Origin: an uncultured Planctomycetaceae bacterium
GTDB lineage: Bacteria > Planctomycetota > Planctomycetia > Pirellulales > JACPPG01
NCBI GenBank assembly: GCA_945957305.1
Contig: CAMFLN010000228.1
Span: forward strand, 1 to 6,142
Length of the DNA: 6,142 bases
Direction: 5' to 3'
Position numbers and translations under genes: made by a program
The notes under the pieces: generated by a model
What the model was told of the DNA's origin: nothing
The model's input: the letters and a program-made list of their open reading frames with translations, nothing else
Databases searched by the model: none
In this document: positions 6,094 through 6,142 of the stretch, one piece after another
How positions within the stretch are numbered: position 1 is the stretch's first letter
Layout of the letters: the number at the start of each line of letters is the position of its first letter

Positions 6094-6142
6094 CTGTCTC
6101 TTATACACATCTGACGCTGCCGACGATCGCATAAGTGTAGTT
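6094..6142. other. Illumina Nextera adapter left in the assembly
   Basis: Bases 6094-6112 are the 19-bp Tn5 mosaic end CTGTCTCTTATACACATCT; 6113-6126 (GACGCTGCCGACGA) complete the reverse complement of the Nextera Read 1 transposase adapter. Then come an 8-base index TCGCATAA (reverse complement TTATGCGA, which I recall as Nextera XT index S522) and GTGTAG at 6135-6140, the start of the P5 sequence in this orientation; base 6141 differs from the expected GTGTAGAT. This is a library artefact, not a biological transposon end. Confidence 0.98.

Noticed and set aside
6094..6112. Tn5 mosaic end as evidence of a real transposon insertion
   Set aside because: It continues into the synthetic Read 1 adapter, an index and P5 sequence, which do not occur in natural Tn5.
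5905..6132. Minus-strand open frame of 75 codons at the right end
   Set aside because: Its N-terminus contains SSAASDVYKRQ, the translation of Nextera adapter, and the rest is antisense to the sugar isomerase-like gene.

Overview
The window looks like a piece of a GC-rich planctomycete chromosome, most likely from the Pirellula/Rhodopirellula side of the phylum. This is inferred from gene content. The best marker is a short lysine/arginine-rich protein that I recognise as the 'small basic protein' of the Planctomycetes/Verrucomicrobia/Chlamydiae group. The leftmost and rightmost genes (a LarA-like racemase and a sugar phosphate isomerase/epimerase-like TIM barrel) are also common in that phylum. 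No mobile element, CRISPR array, tRNA or rRNA was seen.

Layout. From an intergenic region at about 3796-4039 the genes diverge. To the left, on the minus strand and in transcription order, are: a leaderless subtilisin-type (S8) serine protease (3795-2383), a stand-alone I9/propeptide-like protein of 82 residues (2256-2008), the small basic protein with an Ala/Pro/Lys repeat tail (1801-1502), and a complete LarA-type nickel-dependent racemase homologue (1311-37). To the right, on the plus strand, are a complete M3-family oligoendopeptidase F (4040-5842) and, 42 bases later, the first 69 codons of a TIM-barrel sugar isomerase/epimerase (from 5885).

How the genes relate. The subtilase and the I9-like protein are the one clear functional pair. 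The small protein resembles the propeptide/inhibitor fold of subtilases, and both proteins carry the hexapeptide AVEPER at the end of that fold. Neither has a signal peptide, and an in-frame stop just upstream of the protease excludes a longer N-terminus, so the pair probably acts in the cytoplasm. PepF on the other side is a cytoplasmic peptide-degrading enzyme, so the divergent region separates two peptidase genes; shared regulation is only a guess. A near-perfect 20-bp palindrome sits there, closer to the subtilase. Candidate promoters are visible in front of the small basic protein and the I9-like gene, so the minus-strand genes need not form one transcript.

Artefact. The last 49 bases (6094-6142) are not genomic. 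They match the Illumina Nextera transposase mosaic end plus Read 1 adapter, an 8-base index and the start of the P5 sequence. The rightmost gene is cut there, and any protein read through the junction would carry the false tail CLLYTSDAADD.
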